A stretch of DNA of 64,000 nucleotides from Mesostigma viride (GCA_009746045.1 RPFO01000696.1:1-64000); one strand, 5' to 3'. Positions 18,640 to 27,851 are shown, numbered from the stretch's first letter. Translations and numbers: made by a program. Notes: generated by a model from the letters alone, not told the origin.

Positions 18640-19548
18640 ATGACAAAGGCATTCCGCGTGTCCGCGGACGTTCGCGACTGGCGCATAGGCGTGCGCGCCG
18701 CGTCCGCGGTCCCCCAGCGCCACTACGGACGCGCAACCATGGCGCAGTTGCGAAAGATCGCGCTCATGCAGGGAATGCGGCCCCTGCGGACTCTCAGTCG
18801 CCGGGAGCTAGAGTGCGGGGTGTACGCAAACCAGTGTGCGATCCGTATCCAGCGTTGGGCGAGGCGCGTGGTGCTACCCTTTCACAGGGCGAAGAGGGCG
18901 ATCGCCAGGCGGCTGGCCCTTCGCGTGACCAACAAGGAGGACCCGATAACGATGGACGCGTTGCCGCCCCCGGAACGCGTGTTTAAGTTTGTGCGACCCA
19001 CGCGGCAGGTGGTCGGGTTCGATGCGGTGCGGTTGGCCGAATACATCAACACGTCTGGGCGGTTCGAGGACCCGGCCACGCGGTTCCCTTTCACAGCAGT
19101 GGACCTTTGGCGTCTCGATAGACAGGTGAGGGATCTGGGGTATCAGCGCCACTCCACACTGTTCCTGTACAAACACCCGGAGATCGTGCGCGCCATGAGG
19201 GAGCACGAGTCGCTGGTGGTGGGCCTGGATCGCATGGTGGTCAACATCGCGGAACAGATCGGGGAGATCCTGGCAGCGGAGGGGGCCGGTCCGGACACGC
19301 TGCAGTTGGTGTGGTCCACGTACATGACCGAGTGGCGCTCGTTTTTCGGCCAGCTGTACGTGCTGGACCCGAGTGCGGCGAAAAGCACATTGGACAATTG
19401 CGTCCAGGTCATCGTGAATGAAGCGCGAGGGGTTCCGGACGACCCAAGCGGGGCCGACAGCCGCCGTGGGTGCCTGAACGCGGTGACCATGCTGATGAGC
19501 ACGCAGTTCTTCATGATGGCACCTCAGGGGGGGGTTATTTTTCTTTAG
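18640..19548 (+). CDS. U-box/RING-variant domain protein
   Basis: About 302 residues from the ATG at 18640 (the frame also has an upstream TTG). An arginine-rich helix resembling an IQ-type segment (I-R-I-Q-R-W-A-R-R-V-V) at about 67-80 precedes N-K-E-D-P-I-T-M-D, G-F-D-A-V-R-L-A-E-Y-I, G-R-F-E-D-P-A-T-R-F-P-F and D-L-W-R-L-D. That is the layout of a zinc-less U-box as found in several large DNA virus proteins. U-boxes recruit E2 ubiquitin enzymes. The C-terminal half is helical. Ubiquitin-ligase activity is inferred from the fold pattern only. Confidence 0.55.
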   Translation: MTKAFRVSADVRDWRIGVRAASAVPQRHYGRATMAQLRKIALMQGMRPLRTLSRRELECGVYANQCAIRIQRWARRVVLPFHRAKRAIARRLALRVTNKEDPITMDALPPPERVFKFVRPTRQVVGFDAVRLAEYINTSGRFEDPATRFPFTAVDLWRLDRQVRDLGYQRHSTLFLYKHPEIVRAMREHESLVVGLDRMVVNIAEQIGEILAAEGAGPDTLQLVWSTYMTEWRSFFGQLYVLDPSAAKSTLDNCVQVIVNEARGVPDDPSGADSRRGCLNAVTMLMSTQFFMMAPQGGVIFL

Positions 19549-22217
19549 AAATGAAGCATCGTGGAGAACATAATGCTATCAGTCCACAGAGCCACACTAG
19601 CGAAATATAAATTGTATACGTTCCTGGCGATGCCTCTCACATGGATAGGTTGGCGGGTTTTTGCATAGTAATCCACTGCTTCGGATGGGGACACGTTGGT
19701 CCATCCAAAACTCCTCAATACACTGTAACTTATGCTCGTCACCTCGTCAGGGGGCGGGTTGAGGCGAAAATCAAGCGTGGCTAATAACACTCGCTGCACC
19801 TCATCAATGTTGGCCGGCTTGTCTTTGCGCACTGCGTTAAACACCACGTAGTTGCTGGAAGGGAAGTTACTAATGGCCAGGCCCACGCCAGAGGCGCTTT
19901 CATAGGTCAAAAAATTAGCATCATAAGGCAACTTAATTTTGTAGCCTGCCAAGTCTCTGAAAGCGGCCTCGGCGTACACCGAGATGGAAACATGGTGCGT
20001 ACCAGAGCTGCTATCAATGTCCACAACCAACATGAACCTTACGTCGCTGTTCTCGTTCCAGTTGTCTGACATCTCATTGGTAGGGGGGGTCCACGATGGG
20101 CTCCAGAAGAACGTGGCCCTCGCTTCTTCGCTGTTCTCGTTGCCTGCGACGTCCGTCACAGATCTGGGCGGGAGGCTGACATCAACTCTATAAATCGCTG
20201 TGTTTGCTGTCAAGGTAAATGAGTAGGACATGCCCCCCCCCACGGCCACAAGATCGGACGCGATTCCTCCGTATATGTCAAGATCTGCCAATGCGAATCC
20301 TGTGACGGGCTCGCTAAACTCGGCGGTAACCGTGGCCGAGTTAGACGTGGAAGACATCACGGTAATGACGCAGGTGGGAGCAACGCCGTCGTGAAGGAAG
20401 TCTAATGACGCTGAGGCGAGGTTTGCCCTATTGATCTCATCAACCGCCGCTCCTGCTGGGACGTGCAGGGTTACTACACCCTGGCTCAGGGTGCTGGTAA
20501 CAAAAAATGAATACTCGCTCCCGGAGCCAGAAACCCCGGAGACCTGGCCGTTTTCTACTACCACCCCGCTAGCGTGAAATCCAGTGACTGGCGCGCTGAA
20601 CACGGCATTGACTACCAGGTTTGGATGGGCAATGTTGGTCGCTGTTCGATCTGCGAACGCGAGGGTGACCGAGGGGGGTTGTAGAGGGTAATATTCAGAT
20701 ATGAATTCAAGAACGCTGGACTTTACATTCGGGTTGCCATACACATCCGTGCAGGCATTCGCTTTGACCTCAGCAGTAATCGCCCCGTTAATTGCGGGCT
20801 TGATGGTATACAAGTGCACTCGCCCATCCGACGATGTGACGCCCTCGACAGCCCCTCCTGTCACGGTGAGCGCGTTGGCCATGTCCCCGGAGACGGTTTC
20901 GCTGAACGTCGCCGTCACGGCGGCCAGTTGTCGGTAGCTTGCTGGGGTCGACAATACGAGCTCCACTGTGGGCGGGACAGCGTACGTGAATTCGAGGGTG
21001 TTTGACGCAGAGTTAGGGTTGCCTGCGCCGTCTACCGCCGCACCCTCCGGTAGTTGAAGTGACACATCTCCCTCCGCTGGCGTTAACACAAAGGAGTAAG
21101 CGGACGCATTCTCAGCGGTAAACCCGGCAATTGTGGCGTTTACTACGAGGAACTTGTCGGCCTCTAGCCCCGTAACAGGTTCGCTAAACACGGCCGTGAC
21201 CGTGACAGCGGAGGACACTTCCCCTGCCATCTGGATGGTGCAGGTGGGGGGGACGGCGTCGTGGGCGAAGGTGAGCGAGTTGGATGCGGTGTTCGGCCTA
21301 TCAATTTCGTCGCGCGCCGCCCCCGCGTCAACGGTGACGTTCACGTCCCCTTCAGGAGGGGTAGGCTGGATCGTGAACAAGTATTCACTGCCAGAGCCGG
21401 CAAGGGAGCGCGCCTGTCCGTTCGTCACTAGTATTTTAGACGTGTCAAAGCCGGTGACCAGTTCGCTGAAAGTTGCTGATATGTCTAAGGTTGGATTCGC
21501 GGCGTTTGTAGATGTGCGGCCCGCAAAAGCCAAGGAGACGCGCGGAGGGTCGACAGAGTAATAGTTCGATACAAACGACAGGGTGTTGGATTCTTTGTTC
21601 CCGTTTCCATCCGCGTCTATGCAAGTGTCAGCATGAATTGTTGCGGTGATGTTTCCGTTGAGCAGGGGCTTTATGGTGTACAAGAAGACACTGTCGCTCT
21701 CTTTCTCAACATCCCCCACAACACTCCCATTTGTGACCACGAGCGGCGGGGGGGCGTTGACATTTTCGCTAAATGTGGCCGTGACGACCGGAAGCTGCCT
21801 GTACGCGGATGGGGTCGACAAGGTCAGCGCAGGGGTGGGGGGGATGGCGTGATTGAATGTGACGGTGTTCGATCGGGAGTTAGGGTTCCCAGCATTGTCA
21901 GCCACCTTGTTTGCCGGCAAAAAGATGGACACGGGTCCCTCTGCAACCGGCGTCCACGAAAACGAATACTGATAGGTGTTTACAACCACTACATTTGATA
22001 TGGTGCCGTTCGTAACAGATATATCGGCGGCCGAAAAGCCGCTCACAGGCTCGCTAAACACCGCTTGGAATGAGATTGGCCCTTCCACACGAGGCGGCAA
22101 CACGGCTAATGGGGACAGCTCACAGGTCGGCCCAGTTGTGTCGACTAATGGGACAACTCTGACCGCTCTCCTCCTGCGGAGGGCGTCAGGCACCAGACCT
22201 CTACGCAAGAAGGTCAT
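19545..22217 (-). CDS. long Ig-like repeat protein with cohesin-like C terminus
   Basis: About 890 residues from the ATG at 22217. Roughly seven repeats of 90-100 residues each carry A-x-F-S-E-P-V-T-G-F, then V-x-N-G-x-(I/V), then a strand, then a D-x-x-G-N-x-N-x-x-S-N-T loop. This is the signature of bacterial-type Ig-like (Big_12-like) adhesin repeats. The last 200 residues (F-M-L-V-V-D-I-D-S, L-A-G-Y-K-I-K-L-P-Y, V-V-F-N-A-V) resemble a cohesin-type sandwich. There is no obvious signal peptide, but the N terminus is Arg-rich. Likely a virion surface or adhesion fibre; bacterial origin of the module is plausible. It overlaps the + strand gene's stop by 4 nt. Confidence 0.65.
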   Translation of the reverse strand: MTFLRRGLVPDALRRRRAVRVVPLVDTTGPTCELSPLAVLPPRVEGPISFQAVFSEPVSGFSAADISVTNGTISNVVVVNTYQYSFSWTPVAEGPVSIFLPANKVADNAGNPNSRSNTVTFNHAIPPTPALTLSTPSAYRQLPVVTATFSENVNAPPPLVVTNGSVVGDVEKESDSVFLYTIKPLLNGNITATIHADTCIDADGNGNKESNTLSFVSNYYSVDPPRVSLAFAGRTSTNAANPTLDISATFSELVTGFDTSKILVTNGQARSLAGSGSEYLFTIQPTPPEGDVNVTVDAGAARDEIDRPNTASNSLTFAHDAVPPTCTIQMAGEVSSAVTVTAVFSEPVTGLEADKFLVVNATIAGFTAENASAYSFVLTPAEGDVSLQLPEGAAVDGAGNPNSASNTLEFTYAVPPTVELVLSTPASYRQLAAVTATFSETVSGDMANALTVTGGAVEGVTSSDGRVHLYTIKPAINGAITAEVKANACTDVYGNPNVKSSVLEFISEYYPLQPPSVTLAFADRTATNIAHPNLVVNAVFSAPVTGFHASGVVVENGQVSGVSGSGSEYSFFVTSTLSQGVVTLHVPAGAAVDEINRANLASASLDFLHDGVAPTCVITVMSSTSNSATVTAEFSEPVTGFALADLDIYGGIASDLVAVGGGMSYSFTLTANTAIYRVDVSLPPRSVTDVAGNENSEEARATFFWSPSWTPPTNEMSDNWNENSDVRFMLVVDIDSSSGTHHVSISVYAEAAFRDLAGYKIKLPYDANFLTYESASGVGLAISNFPSSNYVVFNAVRKDKPANIDEVQRVLLATLDFRLNPPPDEVTSISYSVLRSFGWTNVSPSEAVDYYAKTRQPIHVRGIARNVYNLYFASVALWTDSIMFSTMLHF

Positions 22218-22283
22218 GCTGGTGTTTGCAAATGGGCGGGATTTTAATTGAAATCGAGCTGCGTTTCCGGAGAGGGGCAAAAT

Positions 22284-23554
22284 ATGACATGCACTATCGA
22301 TCAAATGTCCACAAAGCTGATTCCCGTCGAGATCGAGGAGGGCGCGGATGCGGGCGACCACGTGCACACCGCTCCGGCGGTGCGAGGGGGGGACATGTCA
22401 CGCGTGGAGATCGTGGAGGACGACTACGACCCCCCAGCGCTGGCGGGTCCTGCACGCAGCACGACAGGGAGACAGACCACGCAGAACAAAAGCAAGGGGA
22501 GCAAGGCGATTGACGATGAGTTGGACGCGCTCGCCAACCCCAAGAAGACACGGTCGTCATTCGCGCCCCCCCCTAGCGTTTCCAAACAGCCCCCCCCGCC
22601 GGCAAGCGAGTTCCGTTTTGATGATTATGACGATTACGACGACGACGACGACGGATTCGGCATGGGCGCGGACGTGGTGGATGGTGAGGCGGTGCCCCCG
22701 CCAGAGCGGAAGAGCCCGCAGGAGATTCACGCTGAGAAGATGGACATCCTGCACAAGCTGCACCGGCTCAAGGAGAAGGGGTTTGCCGTGAACGCTGGGA
22801 TGGACATGCGCACGGACATTAACGAGCTGCGGTTCGAATACGAGAAGATCACTCGCTCGGCGGAGACTAAGAACGCTATCAACACGATGCGTCAGGTGCT
22901 GGTGGCCACCACGTCGGCGCTGCAGTTCTTCAACAGCCGGTACGACCCGATCGGCCTGCGGCTGGACGGCTGGTCGGAAAGCATCATGGCGAACGTGACG
23001 GACTATGACGGCGTGTTCGAGCGACTGTATGACAAGCATCGGAACCGCATCTCCATGCCTCCAGAGCTCGAGCTGATGTTGATGCTCGGGGGGAGCGCGA
23101 TGATGTTCCATATGTCCGCGTCGCTCGCCAGCGCGGGACTCCCTTCCATGTCGGACATCGCCAAGACAGACCCGGAGCTCATGAAGAGCTTGGTCAAGAT
23201 CATGATCCAGAAGCAGCAGCAGGAGGCGCCTCCTCCGCCCCCCCATCTGCTGGGGAGGAGCAGGCGGGCGGGTACGTCATGCGCGGCCCTGCGCTGTTCC
23301 GGCCGGGCGTGCCCCCGCCCGTGAACATGGACAAGGTCGTGAGGGACGCGATGGGGCCGCCTTCTCCCGGCCAGGAGCATGTGGTGGATATCATCGATGA
23401 TGGGGAGAGCGCGTACGACGACGCGGAGTCTCAGGGGGGGGAACAGGGGGTGCGCAAGGTTCACATCGATGGGAAGAAGGGCGGGAAGAAGGGCGGGAAG
23501 AAGGGAGGGAAGAAAATGGAGGATGACCCCACCAAGGTTGTGATGGATTTATAA
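22284..23554 (+). CDS. DUF5767-like conserved giant-virus protein, frameshifted
   Basis: The ATG at 22284 starts an acidic, disordered N-terminal half (D-D-Y-D-D-Y-D-D-D-D-D) followed by a conserved helical core: K-M-D-I-L-H-K-L-H-R-L, then L-R-F-E-Y-E-K-I-T, a long helix with Q-V-L-V-A-T-T-S-A-L-Q-F-F-N, then L-D-G-W-S-E-S-I and D-G-V-F-E-R-L-Y-D-K-H. This is the pattern of DUF5767, a family of giant-virus proteins of unknown function that I recall as virion-associated. The frame breaks at the C7 run 23238-23244; in the next frame the typical ending continues (M-R-G-P-A-L-F, acidic stretch, K-K-G-G repeats, final V-V-M-D-L). The break is most simply a missing base. Confidence 0.75.
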
Positions 23555-23598
23555 AAAAGTTTTAAGAAGAAATAAACGAAGCCCTGTAATAAACACGT

Positions 23599-25095
23599 AT
23601 GCCAAGGAATCTGCAAGTAAGCAACGAATCTGATCTGCATCACCTCCTCGCCCCCCTCATGGCCCTGCTGCAACTAGCGCACCTGCCGGAACCTGGCAGG
23701 CGGTTTCCCACGTACAGAGGCCTGGCCCTGATAGGAGACCGGGGCGGAGAGTGGGCGGTGAACCTTGTGAGGCAACCCGTGATCACCATTACCCACGATG
23801 ACGGCCGCAGCGTATACCGGAGGGAGTACGGCCTGAACGGCGTCGCCCACCTGCCCATCGCCGTCGCTTGGGCCTACGATCAGCTGCAACACCTACTCAA
23901 CCCCCTGACGGGGCGGGTGGACAGGGATAGGCGGCAGCAGACCGTCCAAAATCTGAACGCGGAGGTCCAGCAATTGTTGCAAATCTTGAGAGCCGAGGTG
24001 GCGCCCCCGGGCCCGCTCGAGACCCGCAGTAGGCGTCCCACACAGCTATTCACGGTCCAGCCCACGGAGGCGGATGCCGCAAGGATGCAGAGATCCATGG
24101 AGCGGTGGAGCCCCGAGTATGTCGCAACAATCATGGAGACCCGCCCCTTCCAGGATGACTCCGAAGATAGTGATTACGAGCCAGGGAAAAGGAAGGGGAA
24201 GAAGAAGCAGAAGAAGAAGCGCCCGAGTGGCGGGACGGCGCCGGGCACTTCTCGATCCCACGCGGCAAGGAGACAATTACCTGCTCCTGCGGGCACTGCA
24301 GGTAATCCCATTGTGATTGAGGATGACCCTCCCGCTCAGCAGGTCCCCATGAGACAACCTGCGAGCACCGTCAGGGAACTGGCCGCAGCTGCGGCGGAAT
24401 TACGCGCACGGTTAAGCGCCCGCGCGCATGGGGGCAGGCGTCCCACACCGTCTGCACCACGTCGAAAGCCAGCGCCACCGCCAAAGCGGCGCATACCAAT
24501 GGGAGGACCGGCGCACAGGGCCATTCGTGCTGCCCAAAAACGCGCTCTCCTGGGCGCTGCACCCGTTTTTGATTATGGTGCATGGAGCTTGCCCTCGGCG
24601 CCACCGCCGCGGAGGGAGAGAGGAGAACCTGCATCAAACGCGGTGCGTGCTGCAGAACAACGCGCTCGACTAGGCGCCACGCCCGTTGTTGATCGTGATG
24701 CATGGATGCCACCAACGCGAAGGCCGAGGGGGAAGCCGGCAGAGGATGCAGCGCGGGCGGCGGAAAAACGCGCGCTGTTAGCGCTGGCGGAGGCAGAAGA
24801 GCGCGCGCGGGCGGCGCGGGCAGAGGCAGAAGAGCGCGCGCGGGCGGCGCGGGCAGAGGCAGAATACCGCGCACGGCGGCAGCAGGAGCTGGACACTGTC
24901 CCCGCAAGAATTGCGCACACCATTCCACCGGGCCTCGACTGCGAATCAAGAGACTCGGAGGCAAGATGCTTTAAAACTGCTACAGAGCAAGAGGAAGCGA
25001 GACTAGGGTTATTTATTATCCAGGTCAGCGTTTCCTCCTCTCCCTCTTTTGTCCTTCTCCCTGTCCGCGTCTGCGCGCGTCACGGCCTCCTCTGA
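23599..25095 (+). CDS. basic, low-complexity protein B (paralog of 11.8 kb gene)
   Basis: The N-terminal 130 residues share with the 11755-13110 protein the succession G-L-A-L, W-A-V-N-L, P-V-I-T-I, V-A-W-A-Y-D-Q-L, L-N-A-E-V-Q-Q-L-L. A lysine-rich patch (G-K-K-K-Q-K-K-K) follows at about 205. The C-terminal half holds three repeats of roughly 40-45 residues, each R-A-A-(E/Q)-(K/Q)-R-A-(L/R)-L-G-A-x-P-V...A-W, and then an (E-E-R-A-R-A-A-R-A-E-A) helical repeat. It runs to 25095, close to the convergent Cys-motif gene; the last 40 residues look less natural, so an indel near the 3' end is possible. Probable nucleic-acid-binding or core protein. Confidence 0.6.
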   Translation: MPRNLQVSNESDLHHLLAPLMALLQLAHLPEPGRRFPTYRGLALIGDRGGEWAVNLVRQPVITITHDDGRSVYRREYGLNGVAHLPIAVAWAYDQLQHLLNPLTGRVDRDRRQQTVQNLNAEVQQLLQILRAEVAPPGPLETRSRRPTQLFTVQPTEADAARMQRSMERWSPEYVATIMETRPFQDDSEDSDYEPGKRKGKKKQKKKRPSGGTAPGTSRSHAARRQLPAPAGTAGNPIVIEDDPPAQQVPMRQPASTVRELAAAAAELRARLSARAHGGRRPTPSAPRRKPAPPPKRRIPMGGPAHRAIRAAQKRALLGAAPVFDYGAWSLPSAPPPRRERGEPASNAVRAAEQRARLGATPVVDRDAWMPPTRRPRGKPAEDAARAAEKRALLALAEAEERARAARAEAEERARAARAEAEYRARRQQELDTVPARIAHTIPPGLDCESRDSEARCFKTATEQEEARLGLFIIQVSVSSSPSFVLLPVRVCARHGLL

Positions 25096-25129
25096 GACTT
25101 TGCTCGCACCCTGTGACGCGACCCTACTA

Positions 25130-25642
25130 TTAATTGGCACCCCCACAGCCCTTCTTCGGGTCCTGCAGCACGGCGCCGGTCTGCTGCGGGAAGCGTGTCA
25201 GCCACGCGAGACGGACGGAGTCGGCAACGTTGGCGGGGTCCTTCTTCAGCCCCGTCTCCATCTCCATGTGGGAGCGCTTGTTAGACTTCGCTCGCACCCT
25301 GTGACGAGACCTCCACATATTATTGGTGTGGGGAGGCTGTTGTTGTCCGACCTGCCTAAAGGCGTCCGGTAAAGGTGGAGGACCTGTGTACAGTACTGGC
25401 GCTGTTCTGTTTCTAGAGAACCTATACTCGTTATAGTCCTCCACCCACCTATCCTGGTCTCGGGTGTATGGTCTCGTGGATATCCAATCAAGGTCGTGAA
25501 TCCCGTAGTCACCTTCAGATGGATAGCGTGGATCATTTACAGGATTCCCACTCATCCTGTGGCATCCGCACTTTGAGCAACCCGACATCCGAGGACGTCT
25601 GCATCTCCGCCCCGCTTGTGTCAAGGCCGTGCACGCTGGCAT
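25130..25642 (-). CDS. Cys-motif protein (170 aa)
   Basis: The first 30 residues read M-P-A-C-T-A-L-T-Q-A-G-R-R-C-R-R-P, then C-S-K-C-G-C-H, the same C-x-A/x-x-T-x-x-G-x-x-C...C-x-x-H knuckle as the genes at 7112 and 7340. The rest is charged and Tyr/Arg-rich with P-P-P-L-P-D-A-F and a C-terminal Q-D-P-K-K-G-C-G-G. The ATG at 25642 is unambiguous. Function unknown. Confidence 0.6.
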   Translation of the reverse strand: MPACTALTQAGRRCRRPRMSGCSKCGCHRMSGNPVNDPRYPSEGDYGIHDLDWISTRPYTRDQDRWVEDYNEYRFSRNRTAPVLYTGPPPLPDAFRQVGQQQPPHTNNMWRSRHRVRAKSNKRSHMEMETGLKKDPANVADSVRLAWLTRFPQQTGAVLQDPKKGCGGAN

Positions 25643-25693
25643 GTTTCGATATACACTGCGCAGAAAAAAATGACTCAGAGGCCGGGTGACTCC

Positions 25694-26176
25694 TCAGAGC
25701 ATCTCGTCCCACCCTTTCACTATGTCTCCCCCCCTGTGGTGACTCCTAAACACCCCTTCGTGAATAATCACGTCGGCCTCCGGCCGGCCTCCAGCAAAGT
25801 AGACGGCCAATCGATTATCAGAGCAGTACCGCATGAGCAGGTCAGGGGGCAGCGCAATGCACAGGAGCCCGGTAACCTGATGGATCTGGTCGTCGCTGTT
25901 CTCGGGGGAGAAACCCTTCATGCTATCAAGGGCAATGGCAAGAGCTTCCAGGTTTGTGCACGATTCGTCTATCGCCCGAAGCACCCTGGCAGCAATGGCA
26001 AATCTCTTGGCGTCCTCCTTTGTGGAAAAAGCGATTACGTGTTTCCTGCTAAGGTCTTGGCCGGGGGGGCGGATTCCAAGAGACAGCGGCTCTCTTTGGG
26101 CCGTGTCCACAAGCACGACCGGATAGTGGGGAGCGCGAGACATAGACACTACGCAGTTCGACATGTCCTTGCTCAT
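25694..26176 (-). CDS. hypothetical protein, 160 aa
   Basis: A compact globular protein with strand-helix alternation: Y-P-V-V-L-V-D-T, H-V-I-A-F-S-T-K-E-D-A, helix R-F-A-I-A-A-R-V-L-R-A-I, then R-L-A-V-Y-F-A-G-G-R. No recognised family. It lies in the same direction as, and just downstream of, SprT-like gene 2 gap region; 45 bp separate them in opposite order (the protease gene follows at 26221), so both may be read from nearby promoters. Confidence 0.55.
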   Translation of the reverse strand: MSKDMSNCVVSMSRAPHYPVVLVDTAQREPLSLGIRPPGQDLSRKHVIAFSTKEDAKRFAIAARVLRAIDESCTNLEALAIALDSMKGFSPENSDDQIHQVTGLLCIALPPDLLMRYCSDNRLAVYFAGGRPEADVIIHEGVFRSHHRGGDIVKGWDEML

Positions 26177-26220
26177 GTCAGAGATTTAACGATTAGCCAT
26201 TTAAGAAAAAAAGATAATCG

Positions 26221-27639
26221 TTATTGAATTCCTATGTCCTTCATAAATTCTTCACGCAGAGGCGTGAACCGTACCTCGTCTAAAAAGCTCCACAGCGTGT
26301 AGTTAAGCTTCCCCAGCACGATCCATGTGGCGCCACGAACAGGGGGGGGGTGTATTCGTGCAAACTCGAACACAGCGGGGGCGACTTTTTTCCAGTTAGT
26401 AGAAGTTGACAAGTCCAGAACGTGGTATGCGGAATCAAACTTAAATACGATAAACGGAGGTGTAAATGTATCGACATTTTGGGGGTACTGAACCAATCCA
26501 AGATCCGGTCTATAGAAGATTTTGTCAGTGTAGAACTTTAGGCTGCCAACTCCAGGTAACGCGTGGGGATCCGACTCCAGCTCTATCAGGACACCGATTT
26601 TGTACTTCACACAAAACTGCACGATTCTCCAAAGAGCCATCCGCAGGGACTGGCGGAGGTGCACAAGTTTGTGCGTAGGTGGGTATCGAATACCAGTCTC
26701 GTCAAACAGGAGCTTCACTTCTTCAATGGGACTTTTGACAATCTCCTTAGGAAAGTCAGTCACGGGCTCGTTGTCGATGGACTCCTCCACATCTATTGGC
26801 AGACGGTCATGCGAGCATATATTATTAAGCACCGTTGCCGACGGGGTCATGCCACCCAAGAACAGGTTTTGAATCCTTGTGAACGTGGGTCCGTGTCCGC
26901 CTGAGAATAGGGCGTCGTGAAAGGAAGGGGTGCATTTACCGACAATGAGATGCACGAGCTCGTGCGCGACTACAAAGGCGGCGTGCACTTCCGCGGAGAC
27001 CTTTGCGCGTTCCTGTCCGGTTGCGGTGTACACCGTCAATTTATGTAGCCCATTAAAAGAGCTTTTCATGTTTTTGAATGACACCTCCACGGATAATTCC
27101 CCATTTGTATAAGATACCGCCCTCGCAATAGCGTCCATTGTGCTACCCGTGTCATCTGCATTAACAAAGTCCACTTCATCGATCCAAGTAATGGAACCGT
27201 TGAAAATGATGTTGTGCACGGCCTTCACAAAGGCCTTCTTGAGAGCGGGAGTGGACCACATATAGGAAAGATCCCTCTTTTCCCTTGCCGGCACATCCCT
27301 GTAAATATCTCTCAAAGTCATCTCCAACTTCTTGATTCGTTGAGACTGCACTCCTTTTACCGGCGGAACCAGTTGGCTATTTTGACAAATGCTCGAATCG
27401 GCAATGCGGCTGAAATGGTTTCCCTGACGTCGGACCTTTTTACACAAGCCATCCGGTGTAAGTTTTTTTTTCCAAAGATCATACGCTCTCTCCGCTTCGT
27501 CACCAACATATTTGCTGTACACGTCTTTTCCGTAGACGCCATGCTCAGCTTTAAACACCTGCCACGGCTTGGGGGCTCGACACACTTTCTTAGTCTCGTC
27601 GTACTCGCATTCCGGTGGGTCGCAGACTTTAAAGGGCAT
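26221..27639 (-). CDS. SprT-like zinc metallopeptidase 2
   Basis: A 472-residue protein from the ATG at 27639. The N terminus has C-D-P-P-E-C-E-Y-D-E, matching the P-E-C-E-Y-D-E of SprT-like protein 1, followed by a similar helical stretch (R-I-K-K-L-E-M-T-L-R-D-I). The zincin motif V-A-H-E-L-V-H-L sits at about residue 225 with G-G-H-G-P-T-F about 20 residues later, giving two zinc His plus Glu and a third His, as in SprT/Spartan metallopeptidases. A C-terminal domain of about 200 residues, absent from the first paralog, contains strands and I-E-E-V-K-L. Probable protease acting on DNA-bound or host proteins. Confidence 0.65.
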   Translation of the reverse strand: MPFKVCDPPECEYDETKKVCRAPKPWQVFKAEHGVYGKDVYSKYVGDEAERAYDLWKKKLTPDGLCKKVRRQGNHFSRIADSSICQNSQLVPPVKGVQSQRIKKLEMTLRDIYRDVPAREKRDLSYMWSTPALKKAFVKAVHNIIFNGSITWIDEVDFVNADDTGSTMDAIARAVSYTNGELSVEVSFKNMKSSFNGLHKLTVYTATGQERAKVSAEVHAAFVVAHELVHLIVGKCTPSFHDALFSGGHGPTFTRIQNLFLGGMTPSATVLNNICSHDRLPIDVEESIDNEPVTDFPKEIVKSPIEEVKLLFDETGIRYPPTHKLVHLRQSLRMALWRIVQFCVKYKIGVLIELESDPHALPGVGSLKFYTDKIFYRPDLGLVQYPQNVDTFTPPFIVFKFDSAYHVLDLSTSTNWKKVAPAVFEFARIHPPPVRGATWIVLGKLNYTLWSFLDEVRFTPLREEFMKDIGIQ

Positions 27640-27687
27640 TTATGACACGTGCAGATATAATTTGCGCAGGCCGTCAGCAGTGTCGAG

Positions 27688-27851
27688 CGGTCAGTCGGTC
27701 AGCGGTCCGACGAGGCCGTCGGCCGGTCAGCGGTCCGACGGATCAGGCCGTCGGCCGGTCAGCGGTCCGACGGATCAGGCCGTCGGTCGGTCAGCGGTCT
27801 GACGGATCAGGCCGTCGGTTGGTCAGCGGTCCGACGGATCAGGTCGTCGGA
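27688..27851. repeat. 32-bp tandem repeat, about five units
   Basis: Units follow GGTCAGCGGTCCGACGGATC with the continuation AGGCCGTCGGCC, 32 bp each; the first unit lacks a few bases. Later units vary at two or three positions (CC/TC/TT at the junction, TCTGAC for TCCGAC). Each unit contains an imperfect palindrome (GTCCGAC/GTCGG). It lies in the divergent gap between SprT-like gene 2 and the F-box-like gene. Confidence 0.8.

Noticed and set aside
24371-24964. Long minus-strand frame opposite the basic protein B gene
   Set aside because: It is a shadow of Ala/Arg-rich GC-repeat coding on the plus strand and shares no motif with any family.
27688-27851. CRISPR array
   Set aside because: Units are contiguous 32-bp tandem repeats with no unique spacers.
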